Positions 24,038-32,738 of a stretch of DNA of 64,000 bases are shown here, piece after piece. Numbering within the stretch: position 1 is the first letter of the stretch; the number at the start of each line of letters is the position of its first letter. The notes under the pieces are model-generated. The model saw only the letters and a program-made list of their open reading frames with translations. It was not told the origin of the DNA and ran no database searches. A program made the position numbers and the translations under genes. The stretch lies in NCBI GenBank assembly GCA_963756745.1, contig CAVWOU010000010.1, positions 310,001-374,000 of the forward strand, in the 5' to 3' direction. The DNA comes from DASPWW01 sp963756745. GTDB taxonomy: Bacteria; Actinomycetota; Thermoleophilia; Solirubrobacterales; 70-9.

Positions 24038-24457
24038 GTGGCCGACGACGACCACAAGCTCCAGGTCGAGGTCCTCACGCCCGAGGGACCGGTGTTCGAC
24101 GGCGAGGTCGTCCAGCTCTCGACCCGGACGGTGATCGGCGAGATCGGGGTACTCGCCAACCACGCCCCGGTGGTCGGCCGGCTCGTGCCGGCCCCGCTGC
24201 GGCTCCACCTGTCGGAGAACGAGACGCTGCGCTGGGCCGGGGCCGAGGGCTGGCTGGAGGTGTTCGCGAACAAGGCGGTGGTGCTCATCGGAGAGGCGAT
24301 CCCGCCCGAGCAGCTCGACGCGGCCGAGCTCAAGCAGCGGCTCGACGACGCCGAGCAGCGCCTCCGCGAGGCGGACGAAGGCAGCGCGACCTACGAGCAG
24401 GCCGAGCGCGACAAGGCGCGGGCCGAGGCGTTCCTCGAGGTCGCCGAGGGCGAGTAG
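24038..24457 (+). CDS. atpC: F1Fo-ATP synthase subunit epsilon
   Basis: 139 residues; couples the central stalk to the c-ring and can inhibit ATP hydrolysis. The N-terminal beta-sandwich shows VEVLTPEGPVFDGEV and IGEIGVLANHAPVVG, the family hallmarks, followed by a C-terminal helical hairpin rich in Ala, Glu and Arg. GTG start 6 bases after the atpD stop. Last gene of the operon; the next gene begins 10 bases later without a visible terminator, so some read-through is possible. Confidence 0.93.
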   Translation: MADDDHKLQVEVLTPEGPVFDGEVVQLSTRTVIGEIGVLANHAPVVGRLVPAPLRLHLSENETLRWAGAEGWLEVFANKAVVLIGEAIPPEQLDAAELKQRLDDAEQRLREADEGSATYEQAERDKARAEAFLEVAEGE

Positions 24458-24467
24458 CCGCGCGTTC

Positions 24468-25565
24468 ATGGAGGAACGCGCCCTCACCGAGAAGCTGATT
24501 GCGTACGACTCCTCCGGCGGCGAGGGTGTGAGGCTCGCCGCTGGTTTCGTGAAGGGTTGGCTGGAAGCGCGCGACATCGAGGCGCGCCAGCTCGATGTCC
24601 GGGGCCTGCCGATCACGGTTGCGGAGGTCGGCCCGCCGGGGGCGACGACGGTGCTGTTTCATGGCCATCTCGACGTGGTCCCGGGGCGTCCCGGTCAGTT
24701 CGAGCCGCACGCCGATGGCGAGCGCCTGATCGGTCGTGGCGCCTACGACATGAAGGGGGCGCTGGCCGCGATGCTGCTCGCTCTGCACGACTTGCGCGAC
24801 ACGACGAAGGTGCGGATCCGGCTCGGGGTCGTACCCGACGAGGAATCGGAGGAGGAGGCGGAGCGGGGCAGTGACCAGCTCGTACGGGACGGCTTCGTGG
24901 GTGATTTCGTGATCACGGGCGAGCCGACGAACATGCACATAGGCGTGGAGGCAAAGGGCGTGCTCGCGATGCGGCTCGAGGTCAGCGGGCGTGCGGCGCA
25001 CGGCGCCACCCCGTGGCTGGGCGACAACGCGATCGTCAAGGCTCTCGAGGTGTTTCGGCGCATCGAGTCGCTACCTTTTGCACAGCAGAGCTCCGAGCTT
25101 TTCGACCGCCCGTCGATCAATCTCGGACGAATACTCGGTGGGGACGCGCTCAACAAGGTGCCCGACACTTGCGTGATCGATGTGGACATCCGCTACCTGC
25201 CTACGCAGGACCCAGCCGCGATCCTCGAGGAGGTTCGTGACTTGCTGGGGGTCGAGGTGATCTCGACCTTCTCGCGCCCGCCCGCGAGCGTGGACCGGGA
25301 CTCGGTATTCGTGCGCACGCTTGTCGAGGCGGCGGCCCCGCACCTCGGCGGGGAGCCGCTGAGCGTTGGACGCGACGGAGCGTCGGACGCGGTCTCTTTC
25401 CTGCGCGCCGGGATCCCGGCGGTCGAGTTTGGGCCGGTGGGTAGCGGGCACCACGGTCCCGAGGAGTGGGTGTCGATCCCGTCGCTCGCCGACTACCGCC
25501 GCGCGCTGACCGACTTCGTCCTGGGGCTCCCCGATCGAGTGAGCCGGGAGGCCGGCGCGAATTGA
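24468..25565 (+). CDS. M20 family metallohydrolase (ArgE/DapE/ACY1-like)
   Basis: 365 residues. Zn-dependent deacylase or dipeptidase fold. Metal ligands are visible in order: H and D of FHGHLDVVPG, D of GRGAYDMKGALA, E-E of VPDEESEEEAERG, E of TGEPTNMH and H of GSGHHGPEEWVS. The dimerisation domain starts at VEAKGVLAMRLEVSG. Its substrate could be an N-acyl amino acid such as N-acetylornithine or N-succinyl-diaminopimelate, but nothing in the context decides. The ATG at 24468 follows atpC closely; the stop overlaps the LCP gene start (TTGA). Confidence 0.88.
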   Translation: MEERALTEKLIAYDSSGGEGVRLAAGFVKGWLEARDIEARQLDVRGLPITVAEVGPPGATTVLFHGHLDVVPGRPGQFEPHADGERLIGRGAYDMKGALAAMLLALHDLRDTTKVRIRLGVVPDEESEEEAERGSDQLVRDGFVGDFVITGEPTNMHIGVEAKGVLAMRLEVSGRAAHGATPWLGDNAIVKALEVFRRIESLPFAQQSSELFDRPSINLGRILGGDALNKVPDTCVIDVDIRYLPTQDPAAILEEVRDLLGVEVISTFSRPPASVDRDSVFVRTLVEAAAPHLGGEPLSVGRDGASDAVSFLRAGIPAVEFGPVGSGHHGPEEWVSIPSLADYRRALTDFVLGLPDRVSREAGAN

Positions 25566-27475
25566 GCCCGTATCCGGACGATCCACGCGAGCCGCCCCGC
25601 GAGGAAGAGGGCGGCGACGGTCTGACCGAGGAGTTCGAGGCGGAGTTCGGCGACGAGTTCGGCGCCGACGTCGAGGACGAGCTGGTCAACGAAGAAGAAC
25701 CAGAAGCTCAGGCTGACGAGGAGGTCTCGCCCGAGACCGCAGATCGTGAAGCCCTGGAGGTTCTCTCCCAGGAGACTGTCGAAGCGGACGTGCTCGCGCT
25801 CGGCGACGCCGAGGAGGAGCGCGAGCGGTCGGAGCGAGAGGCCGCCGAGGCGAGTGCAGCCGCCGAGGAGGAAGAGGACGACCAGGCCGATGAGGAGGAG
25901 GCCGACGAGGACGAGGCTGAGGAAGCGCCCGAGGAGGGAGCCGCGGTTGCCGCCGCGGTTGGGGCGCCGAGCGAAGAGGAGCCGCAGGACGACAAGGCGC
26001 CGAAGGTCGGCCTGTGGGCGCGCTTCCTGGCCGCGTCACTAGTGATCGTGGTCGCGATGGCGACGGCGACCTCGGTCAGCATCCTGCTCTACCTGACCGA
26101 CATCGCGAAGGGACTCGGCGGCATCAAGGGAGTGCAGGGGCAGCTCGAGGAGTTCACCGGTGGCCCCCAGACGATCCTCGTCCTCGGCTCCGACAAGCGC
26201 CCCGATCTCGAAGATGCAGGGCGCTCCGACACCACCATGCTTCTCCGGATCGACCCGGACCAGGACGCGATTGCGCTGCTCTCGCTGCCGCGCGACCTCA
26301 GGGTGAACATCCCTGGGTACGGGGTCGGCAAGCTCAACGACGCCTACACCGTGGGGGGTCCCAAGAAGACGCTCGAAGTCGTCAAGCAAATCACCGGGCT
26401 GAAGATCAACCACGTCGTCAACGTCGACTTCCAGGGGTTCGAGCAGGCGATCAACGCGATCGACTGTGTGTACGTCGACGTCGATCGCGATTACTTCCAC
26501 GCCAACGAGGGCCTGGCGGTGTCGGACTACTACTCGGAGATCGACATCAACGCGGGTTACCAGATGCTGTGCGGCGACCGGGCGCTCCAGTACGTGCGCT
26601 ACCGGCACACCGACAACGACATCGTGCGTGCCGCCCGCCAACAGGACTTCCTCCGCGAGGCTCGCCAGAAGATCGGTCCCTCGCGCCTGTTCAACGACCG
26701 GGACGACTTGCTGAAGATCTTCACCAGGTACACCACGTCGGACATCGATGACCCGATCTCGCTGAAGCAGGTGCTGGAGACCTTCCTGGGCGCGGCGGAC
26801 GCACCGGTCAAGCAGATCCACTTCCAGGGCACGCTGGGGGAGTCGTACGTGACCGCCTCGAATGAGCAGGTCAAGACGGCCGTGGAGCAGTTCCTCGGCA
26901 TCCAGGACACGCCCGGCTCGCTCGAGGACGAGGGCAAGGGCGGAGGCGGCGGAGGCAAGAAGCCGAAGAAGAAGGGGGATAAGAAGCCCCAGGGCGAGAT
27001 CGCACCGGAGCTGATCGACTCGGCCGGCGCCGGTGTGGCGTTCGCGGACAGGTTCGCGCCGGCGGTCGGGTTCCCCGTCTTCTACCCGACCAAGCTGGTG
27101 CCCGGATCGCAGATCATCGACGAGTCGCGCGAGTACAAGATCGCCGACGAGGACAAGCATGTCCACACCGCCTACAAGCTGGTGTTCTCGATACCCGGCG
27201 CATCCGTGCCGTTGGAGTTCTACGGCCTCATGGGCACCACCTGGCTCGATCCTCCGATCCTCGAGAACCCGACGGAGACGCGCGAGATCGGCGGGCGCGA
27301 GTACATGTTGTTCTACGACGGGGATCGGCTGCGACTGGTCGCCTGGAAGACTGACGAGGCCGCCTACTGGCTCAACAACACCCTCACTCAGACGCTGGAG
27401 GAGGACGAGATGATCGCCATCATTGACTCGATGGCCGAGGTCGCTCCCCCGAAAGAGAAGAAGAAGAAGAAGTGA
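25562..27475 (+). CDS. LytR-CpsA-Psr (LCP) family cell-wall glycopolymer ligase with long acidic N-terminus
   Basis: 637 residues. LCP enzymes move undecaprenyl-linked glycopolymers onto peptidoglycan outside the membrane. Residues 1-145 are a very acidic cytoplasmic segment; one membrane helix is at about 152-174. The LCP domain has the conserved Asp/Arg set: LVLGSDKRP, RSDTTMLLRID, SLPRDLRVNIPG, GKLNDAYTVGG, INHVVNVDF and LQYVRYRHTDNDIVRAARQQ. A Gly/Lys-rich linker then leads to a C-terminal domain of about 150 residues I do not recognise. The TTG start overlaps the M20 stop. Followed by sugar-nucleotide genes, it may attach the local glycan to the wall. Confidence 0.9.
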   Translation: MSPYPDDPREPPREEEGGDGLTEEFEAEFGDEFGADVEDELVNEEEPEAQADEEVSPETADREALEVLSQETVEADVLALGDAEEERERSEREAAEASAAAEEEEDDQADEEEADEDEAEEAPEEGAAVAAAVGAPSEEEPQDDKAPKVGLWARFLAASLVIVVAMATATSVSILLYLTDIAKGLGGIKGVQGQLEEFTGGPQTILVLGSDKRPDLEDAGRSDTTMLLRIDPDQDAIALLSLPRDLRVNIPGYGVGKLNDAYTVGGPKKTLEVVKQITGLKINHVVNVDFQGFEQAINAIDCVYVDVDRDYFHANEGLAVSDYYSEIDINAGYQMLCGDRALQYVRYRHTDNDIVRAARQQDFLREARQKIGPSRLFNDRDDLLKIFTRYTTSDIDDPISLKQVLETFLGAADAPVKQIHFQGTLGESYVTASNEQVKTAVEQFLGIQDTPGSLEDEGKGGGGGGKKPKKKGDKKPQGEIAPELIDSAGAGVAFADRFAPAVGFPVFYPTKLVPGSQIIDESREYKIADEDKHVHTAYKLVFSIPGASVPLEFYGLMGTTWLDPPILENPTETREIGGREYMLFYDGDRLRLVAWKTDEAAYWLNNTLTQTLEEDEMIAIIDSMAEVAPPKEKKKKK

Positions 27476-27517
27476 CGAGGGCCCGGCCCCTTGTCGCCAG
27501 GCTGATTCGGGGACGCA

Positions 27518-28825
27518 GTGAGTGAGCGAGAGCCGATCGGGGTGATCGGGGTCGGGTGGGTCGGCCTCGTGACGGCGACCTGCTTCGCCGAGCTCGGTCA
27601 TCCGGTCGTCGCAGTGGACGTCGACGAGACCAGGATCGAGGCACTGCGCGGCGGCCGGGTCCCGATGCACGAGCCCGGGATCGACGCGCTGCTGGAGCGA
27701 AATCACCAGCGGCTCACCTTCACGACCGAGATCGGGGCCGCCCTCGCGGCGGCGAGGCTGCTGTTCGTGTGCGTGGACACGCCGCCGACCTACTCGGGGG
27801 ACGCCGATCTCTCCAGCGTCAATGCGGTCGTCGCGGAGATGCAAGACGGGGGCGAGCACGCGCTGGTGATGAAGAGCACCGTCCCGGCGGGGACCGGTCA
27901 CGCGATCCGCCGCGAGCTGACGAGCATCGCGTACGTCTCCTGCCCGGAGTTCCTCAAGGAGGGCACCGCGGTCGACGACTTCATGCACCCGGACCGCGTC
28001 GTGATCGGCGCCGATCCCGGCGACCAATGGGCCGCGGACGCCGTGGCCGCCGTCTACGAACCACTCGGTGGCGAGATGGTGCGGACCGACGTGGCGAGCG
28101 CCGAGATGGTCAAGCTGGCCTCAAACGCCTTCCTCGCCACCAAGATCTCGTTCATCAACGAGATCGCGAACGTGTCCGAAGAGGTCGGCGCCGACGTCTC
28201 CGAGATTGCCCGCGGCATGGGACTGGACCCGCGGATCGGGTCGTCGTTCCTGCAGCCGGGGATTGGTTACGGGGGCTCATGTTTCCCGAAGGACCTGAAG
28301 TCACTCAAGCAGCTCGCGGGCAACACCGGCTACCACTTCCAGCTGCTCACCGCGGTGATCGAGGTCAACGAGCTGCAGAAGCGGCGGGTGTTGAAGAAGC
28401 TCGAGAAGCACCTGGGCTCGCTGGCGGGCCGCAAGGTGGCCCTGCTGGGGCTGGCATTCAAGCCGGACACGGACGACATGCGGGAGGCGTCGAGTCTGGT
28501 TCTCGCCTCGCGGCTCAAGGGGGAGGGCGCGACGGTGACGGGTTACGACCCCGTGGCGGAGCAGGCGGCGCGGGATCTGCTGCCCGACGTGGAGTTCTGC
28601 GCCTCCGCCGAGGACGCGCTGGATGGCGCCGACGCGGCGGTCCTCGTCACCGAGTGGCCGGAGTTCGCCGAGCTCGACTGGCGGGCGCTACGAGAGCGCA
28701 TGGCCACGCCGGTGCTGATCGACGGGCGCAACTTCCTCGACCCCGCCGCGCTTCGCGACGCCGGCTTCACGTACGAGGGGATCGGGCGGGCGAACGCCCG
28801 GGCCGGCGGAGAGCCAGAGAGCTGA
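27518..28825 (+). CDS. UDP-glucose 6-dehydrogenase
   Basis: 435 residues. Oxidises UDP-glucose to UDP-glucuronate with two NAD. GVIGVGWVGLVTATCFAELG is split as the NAD site plus helix. KSTVPAGTG follows in the first domain. The catalytic cysteine is Cys255 in GYGGSCFPKDLKSL, the Ugd-type motif, and LGLAFKPDTDDMREASS marks the UDP-binding C-terminal domain. GTG start at 27518; a second in-frame start is not close. The stop overlaps the next gene's ATG (TGATG). UDP-glucuronate could feed surface polysaccharide made by the 6-16 kb cluster. Confidence 0.93.
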   Translation: MSEREPIGVIGVGWVGLVTATCFAELGHPVVAVDVDETRIEALRGGRVPMHEPGIDALLERNHQRLTFTTEIGAALAAARLLFVCVDTPPTYSGDADLSSVNAVVAEMQDGGEHALVMKSTVPAGTGHAIRRELTSIAYVSCPEFLKEGTAVDDFMHPDRVVIGADPGDQWAADAVAAVYEPLGGEMVRTDVASAEMVKLASNAFLATKISFINEIANVSEEVGADVSEIARGMGLDPRIGSSFLQPGIGYGGSCFPKDLKSLKQLAGNTGYHFQLLTAVIEVNELQKRRVLKKLEKHLGSLAGRKVALLGLAFKPDTDDMREASSLVLASRLKGEGATVTGYDPVAEQAARDLLPDVEFCASAEDALDGADAAVLVTEWPEFAELDWRALRERMATPVLIDGRNFLDPAALRDAGFTYEGIGRANARAGGEPES

Positions 28826-29914
28826 TGCAGGCGCTGATCCTGGTGGGCGGCGAGGGGACCCGCCTTCGGCCGCTGACCCTGACCGTGCCGAAGCCCGTTC
28901 ATTCCGCTCGTCGACCGCCCGTTCATCCGCTACATGATCGACTGGCTTTCCCGGCACGGGGTGGACGACATCGTGATGGCGTGCGGGTTCCTCGCCGCGG
29001 GCGTTCGCGACGTCCTCGGAGAGGGAGGTGACGGCGGCCCGCGGCTCCGCTACGTCGAGGAACCCGAGGCGCGCGGCACGGCCGGCGCGATCAGGTTCGC
29101 CGAGCGGTTCCTCGACGAGCGCTTTCTTGCGCTGAACGGCGACGTTCTCACCGACCTCGACCTCACCGCGCTGATCGAGCTGCATGAGGCGCGGGACGCC
29201 GTCGCGACGCTCGCGCTCTACCCGGTCGACGACCCGTCGGCGTACGGGCTCGTGCGGCGCAGGGACGACGGCGAGATCGTCGAGTTCGTCGAGAAGCCGG
29301 ACCCGGACCAGGTCGACACCGACGAGATCAGCGCCGGGGCGTACGTGCTTCAACGCTCGGTGCTCGACCTCGTTCCGGAGGACCGCGAGGTCTCGATCGA
29401 GCGCGAGGTCTTCCCCGAGCTCGTGGGCGAGGGCCTGTACGGGCTCCGCCTGCCCGGCTACTGGATGGACATCGGCACTCCGGAGCGATACCTGGAGGCG
29501 AGCTGGGACATCCTCGAGCGCCGGGTCGAGACCGAGGTCGGAGAGCGCATCGGAGACGGCGGTCTGCTGATCGAGGACGACGCGCGGCTCGCGGATGACG
29601 CGGAGGTCGCACCACCTGCGTTCGTCGAGCCGCGGGCGAGCCTCGCGGACCGAGCGCGAGTCGGCCCGCGAGCGGTGCTCGGTCGGGGCTGCGAGATCGG
29701 CGATCGCGCCGCCGTAAAAGGATCGGTTCTCCACCGGGGATGCCGGATCGGCTCGCAGGCGCGGGTTGAGGGGGCGATCGTCGCGGCCGGCGTCGAGGTC
29801 GGCGAGGCGGCCAGGGTGCGGGAGGGCGCCGTGGTCGGAGAGGGCGCGCGGATCGCACCGGGCGCCGAGGTGCCCAAAGGTGCTCGTGTCGAGCCGGCGG
29901 CGACCGTCGAGTGA
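28825..29914 (+). CDS. Mannose-1-phosphate guanylyltransferase-like nucleotidyltransferase, one frameshift
   Basis: About 362 residues after correcting one base. The N-terminus LILVGGEGTRLRPLTLTVPK is the nucleotide-binding loop. The frame is lost at TT (28898-28899): dropping one T restores KPVIPLVDRPFIRYMIDWL and everything downstream. GYWMDIGTPERYLEA closes the transferase domain, and the C-terminal 110 residues are hexapeptide repeats (GRGCEIGDRAAV, GEGARIAPGAEV) forming a left-handed beta-helix, as in eukaryote-type GDP-mannose pyrophosphorylase. Next to PGI/PMI this suggests GDP-mannose supply. UDP- or dTDP-sugar specificity cannot be excluded. The stop overlaps the next GTG start. Confidence 0.82.
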
Positions 29915-30930
29915 GCGAGTTGAGCGACATCCGGTCCGTCGACTCCGGTGACCAGCTCGGCGCCGTGCTCGCGCTCCCGGACCACCTGCGGGACGCGCTG
30001 TGGCGGGTCGACTCGGTCGGCCTCGAGGAGTGGGGCAGCTCGGGCCTCGTGGTATGCGGCGTCGGCGGATCGGCGATCGGCGGCGACCTCGCCGCCGCGG
30101 CGCTCGGCGACCGGCTCAGCCTCCCGCTGACGACGGTCCGAGGCTACGGGCTGCCCCCGTGGACGCCTCCCGACCGCACAGTCTTGTGCTCGAGCTACTC
30201 GGGTGACACGGAGGAGACGTTGGCGTGCTACGAGGCAGCCGAAGCGCTCGGCGCCCGCCGGGTTGTCGTGTCGACCGGCGGGCGGCTGTCGGCCTCGGCA
30301 CGCCGCGACGGGGTTCCGGTCATCGGTCTGCCCGCGGGCCTCCAGCCGAGGGCCGCCGTCGGCTACATGTTCACCGTCGCCGTAGAGCTCGCGGCGCTGT
30401 GCGGCGCCGGGGTGCCGATCCGCCCCGAAGTCGATACCGCGGCCGCACACCTCGACGCGCGCAAGGACGATCTCGCCGAGCGCGCCGGCGAGATCGCCGA
30501 CACGGTGGCGGGCACCACTCCGGTGATCTACGGGAGCGGGCTCACGAGCCCGGTCGCGTACCGCTGGAAGACGGAGATCAACGAGAACGCGAAGATGCCG
30601 GCGTTCTCCCACGAGCTGCCGGAGCTCGATCACAACGAGATCGTCGGGTGGGCAGGCGCCGGCGAGCGGGAGTTCAGCGCGGTGTTCCTCGAGGATTGCG
30701 GTCAGCATCCGCGCGAGCGACAACGCATCGAGCTGACGGCGAAGCTGATCGAGGATCGCGCCGCGTCCGTGATCCGCACGGAGACCGACGGCGACGGGCC
30801 GACGGAGCGGCTGCTGGGGGCGGTGATGCTGGGCGACCTGGTTTCGCTCGAGCTCGCCGCGCGCAGAGGCGTCGACCCCACCCCGATCGAGGTGATCGAC
30901 CGGCTCAAGGACGAGCTCGGCGAGCCGTGA
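29911..30930 (+). CDS. Bifunctional phosphoglucose/phosphomannose isomerase (SIS domain)
   Basis: 339 residues. Isomerises glucose-6-phosphate and mannose-6-phosphate with fructose-6-phosphate. VCGVGGSAIGGDLAAAAL and SSYSGDTEETLACYEAA are the two SIS-domain sugar-phosphate loops. INENAKMPAFSHELPELDHNE contains the conserved Glu and His catalytic set of the archaeal-type PGI/PMI family. GTG start overlaps the stop of the guanylyltransferase (GTGA), and the stop overlaps the ABC ATPase start the same way. Together with its neighbour it provides a mannose route. Confidence 0.92.
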   Translation: MSELSDIRSVDSGDQLGAVLALPDHLRDALWRVDSVGLEEWGSSGLVVCGVGGSAIGGDLAAAALGDRLSLPLTTVRGYGLPPWTPPDRTVLCSSYSGDTEETLACYEAAEALGARRVVVSTGGRLSASARRDGVPVIGLPAGLQPRAAVGYMFTVAVELAALCGAGVPIRPEVDTAAAHLDARKDDLAERAGEIADTVAGTTPVIYGSGLTSPVAYRWKTEINENAKMPAFSHELPELDHNEIVGWAGAGEREFSAVFLEDCGQHPRERQRIELTAKLIEDRAASVIRTETDGDGPTERLLGAVMLGDLVSLELAARRGVDPTPIEVIDRLKDELGEP

Positions 30931-31718
30931 GCCCGTCCCGGTCGCCCAGCGGCGGCGGCGCGAAGGGAAAGCGCACTGAGCGCAAGCGGCGTCCGGCGGC
31001 GATCAGGGCCCGCCAGCTGACGAAGGTCTACGGCGAGGGCGAGACCGCGGTACACGCACTGGCCGGCGTCGACCTCGAGGTGGCGCGCGGCGAGATGGTC
31101 GCGATCATGGGACCGTCCGGATCCGGCAAGAGCACGCTGCTTCACCTGATGGGGGCGCTCGACACGCCCACGAAGGGCACCGTATCGATCGCCCGCCGCC
31201 GCTTCGACAACCTCGGCGACACCGAGCTCGCGCTGCTGCGCCGCGAGAAGATCGGCTTCGTGTTCCAGTTCTTCAACTTGCTGCCCGCGCTGAGCGCCGA
31301 GGAGAACGTCCTGCTGCCGGCGCTGATCTCGGGCAGGCGCGACGCCGCGACTCGCGACCGCGCTCACGGCTTGCTTGAGCGGGTCGGGCTTGGCGAACGC
31401 GCGAACCACCTTCCCGCCGAGCTATCGGGCGGCGAGCAGCAGCGGGTGTCGATCGCCCGCGCTCTGCTGATGAACCCGGAGCTCGTGCTTGCCGACGAGC
31501 CGACGGGGAACCTCGACACGACGTCGAGCGGGGAGGTGCTCTCGTTGCTGCGCGAGCTCAACCGCAAGGACCGCCACACGATCGTGCTCGTCACCCACGA
31601 CCCCGACGCCGCCTCGAAGGCGGGCCGCGTCGTGTTCCTCCGCGACGGGAAGATCGCGGGGGAGATCATGGGTGGCTCGACGAGGCGCGTGAGCGAGCGC
31701 TTCGCGGCACTCGAGTGA
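30927..31718 (+). CDS. ABC transporter ATP-binding protein (MacB/LolD type)
   Basis: 263 residues. Walker A GPSGSGKST, Q-loop FQFFNLLPALSAEEN, signature LSGGEQQRVSIARAL, Walker B LVLADEPTGNLD and the switch His in VLVTHDPD are all intact. This is the family that pairs with FtsX-like permeases for lipoprotein, peptide or macrolide export rather than bulk import. About 28 basic residues (GKRTERKRRP) precede the usual start; the GTG start overlapping the previous stop was kept because no later start is better placed. Its likely partner is the permease at 34272, three genes on. Confidence 0.92.
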   Translation: MSPSRSPSGGGAKGKRTERKRRPAAIRARQLTKVYGEGETAVHALAGVDLEVARGEMVAIMGPSGSGKSTLLHLMGALDTPTKGTVSIARRRFDNLGDTELALLRREKIGFVFQFFNLLPALSAEENVLLPALISGRRDAATRDRAHGLLERVGLGERANHLPAELSGGEQQRVSIARALLMNPELVLADEPTGNLDTTSSGEVLSLLRELNRKDRHTIVLVTHDPDAASKAGRVVFLRDGKIAGEIMGGSTRRVSERFAALE

Positions 31719-31848
31719 CTGACCGTGAGATGACTCTTCGGTGGGTCCACGTGGCGAGCGCGGCGCCCCTCGCATACAAATCACGGCGTCGCATCGAGGT
31801 CCGAGGTGCAGGGCGGATGCGGCAATGTACGGTCTCCAACGTGCTGAG

Positions 31849-32613
31849 ATGAACGCGAACGAGCGGCTCATAATCGACGAGCGGTACAGCGGGTTCCCCG
31901 ACGTCGCGCACGGCGGCTACGTCGGCGGGCTGCTGGCCAGATCTCTCGGCGACGGGGCCGAGGTGGTGCTCCGAAAGCCGCCGCCGATCGGACGCCCGCT
32001 CGAGATCGAGCGGCATGGCCCGGACAGCGTCGTCCTGCGCGAGGGGAAGGCAGTGGTCGCCGAGGCGAGGCGCGCCGAGCTGATGATGGAACCGCCGCGC
32101 GCGGTGACGTTCGACGAGGCGGAGGCGGCGTCACAGACATATCCGGGGTACTCCGCGCATCCGTATCCGTCCTGCTTCTGCTGCGGGCCCGACCGGGCGA
32201 GCGGCGATGGGTTGCGAATCTTCCCCGGCCGGCTTCCCGGCACAGAGATCGCCGCCGCCGCGTTCGTCCCGGACGCGGCGCTCGCGGGCGACAGCGGAGT
32301 GCTGCCATCGGAGCTGGCCTGGGCGGCGGTGGATTGTCCACAGCTCTGGGCGCTGATGCTCGCGGCGCCACCCGACTCCACCGAGCGGGTGGTCACCAAC
32401 GGGATCGCCGCGACTCTTCACGCTCCTCTTCGCGCCGGCCAGCGATACACCGTGATCGCGTGGCCAGCCGGGCGCGCGGGCAACAGGCTGTACGCCGACG
32501 CGACGGTCCTGTCCGACCAGGGCGACTCGATCGCGGTCGCGCGGCAGACCGCCGCCGTCGTCGGTCAGGACTGGGGAGTGCCGCTCGGCCAGGACGCCTG
32601 GCCCTCGCTGTGA
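31849..32613 (+). CDS. Hotdog-fold thioesterase-like protein
   Basis: 254 residues. DVAHGGYVGGLLARSL near the N-terminus resembles the hotdog H-G-G loop of acyl-CoA thioesterases. A second region, YPSCFCCGPDRASGDGLRIFPG, has the C-x-C-C-GP-x5-GDGL pattern typical of a large actinobacterial group of uncharacterised hotdog proteins. The length fits a tandem hotdog domain. Substrate unknown. Starts at 31825 and 31849 are both possible; I prefer 31849 because homologous sequence begins right after it. It sits between an ABC ATPase and a decarboxylase in the same direction. Confidence 0.65.
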   Translation: MNANERLIIDERYSGFPDVAHGGYVGGLLARSLGDGAEVVLRKPPPIGRPLEIERHGPDSVVLREGKAVVAEARRAELMMEPPRAVTFDEAEAASQTYPGYSAHPYPSCFCCGPDRASGDGLRIFPGRLPGTEIAAAAFVPDAALAGDSGVLPSELAWAAVDCPQLWALMLAAPPDSTERVVTNGIAATLHAPLRAGQRYTVIAWPAGRAGNRLYADATVLSDQGDSIAVARQTAAVVGQDWGVPLGQDAWPSL

Positions 32614-32647
32614 GCCCGCCTCCGGGCTCAGCCGCGGGTGAGGCCCG

Positions 32648-32713
32648 GTGAGCCGTGCCTACCGGATCGTGCCGAAGGCCGATCCCCGCTTCTACCGCCT
32701 CCGTCGCGCGTGA
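32648..32713 (+). CDS. Possible 21-residue microprotein
   Basis: A GTG at 32648 opens a 21-codon frame, MSRAYRIVPKADPRFYRLRR plus Ala, ending in TGA. GAGG lies four bases upstream. Almost every third codon position is G or C, matching real genes here, and the frame sits between two genes in the same direction. The peptide is strongly basic with four aromatic residues. It could also be the remnant of a longer gene. Unsupported beyond codon pattern and position. Confidence 0.35.
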   Translation: MSRAYRIVPKADPRFYRLRRA

Positions 32714-32738
32714 TCCGGGCCACTAAATTGAGAGGGCG

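Noticed and set aside
26940..26990. Gly/Lys-rich stretch resembling a tandem repeat in the LCP gene
   Set aside because: It is a low-complexity linker within the frame, with no regular nucleotide repeat unit.
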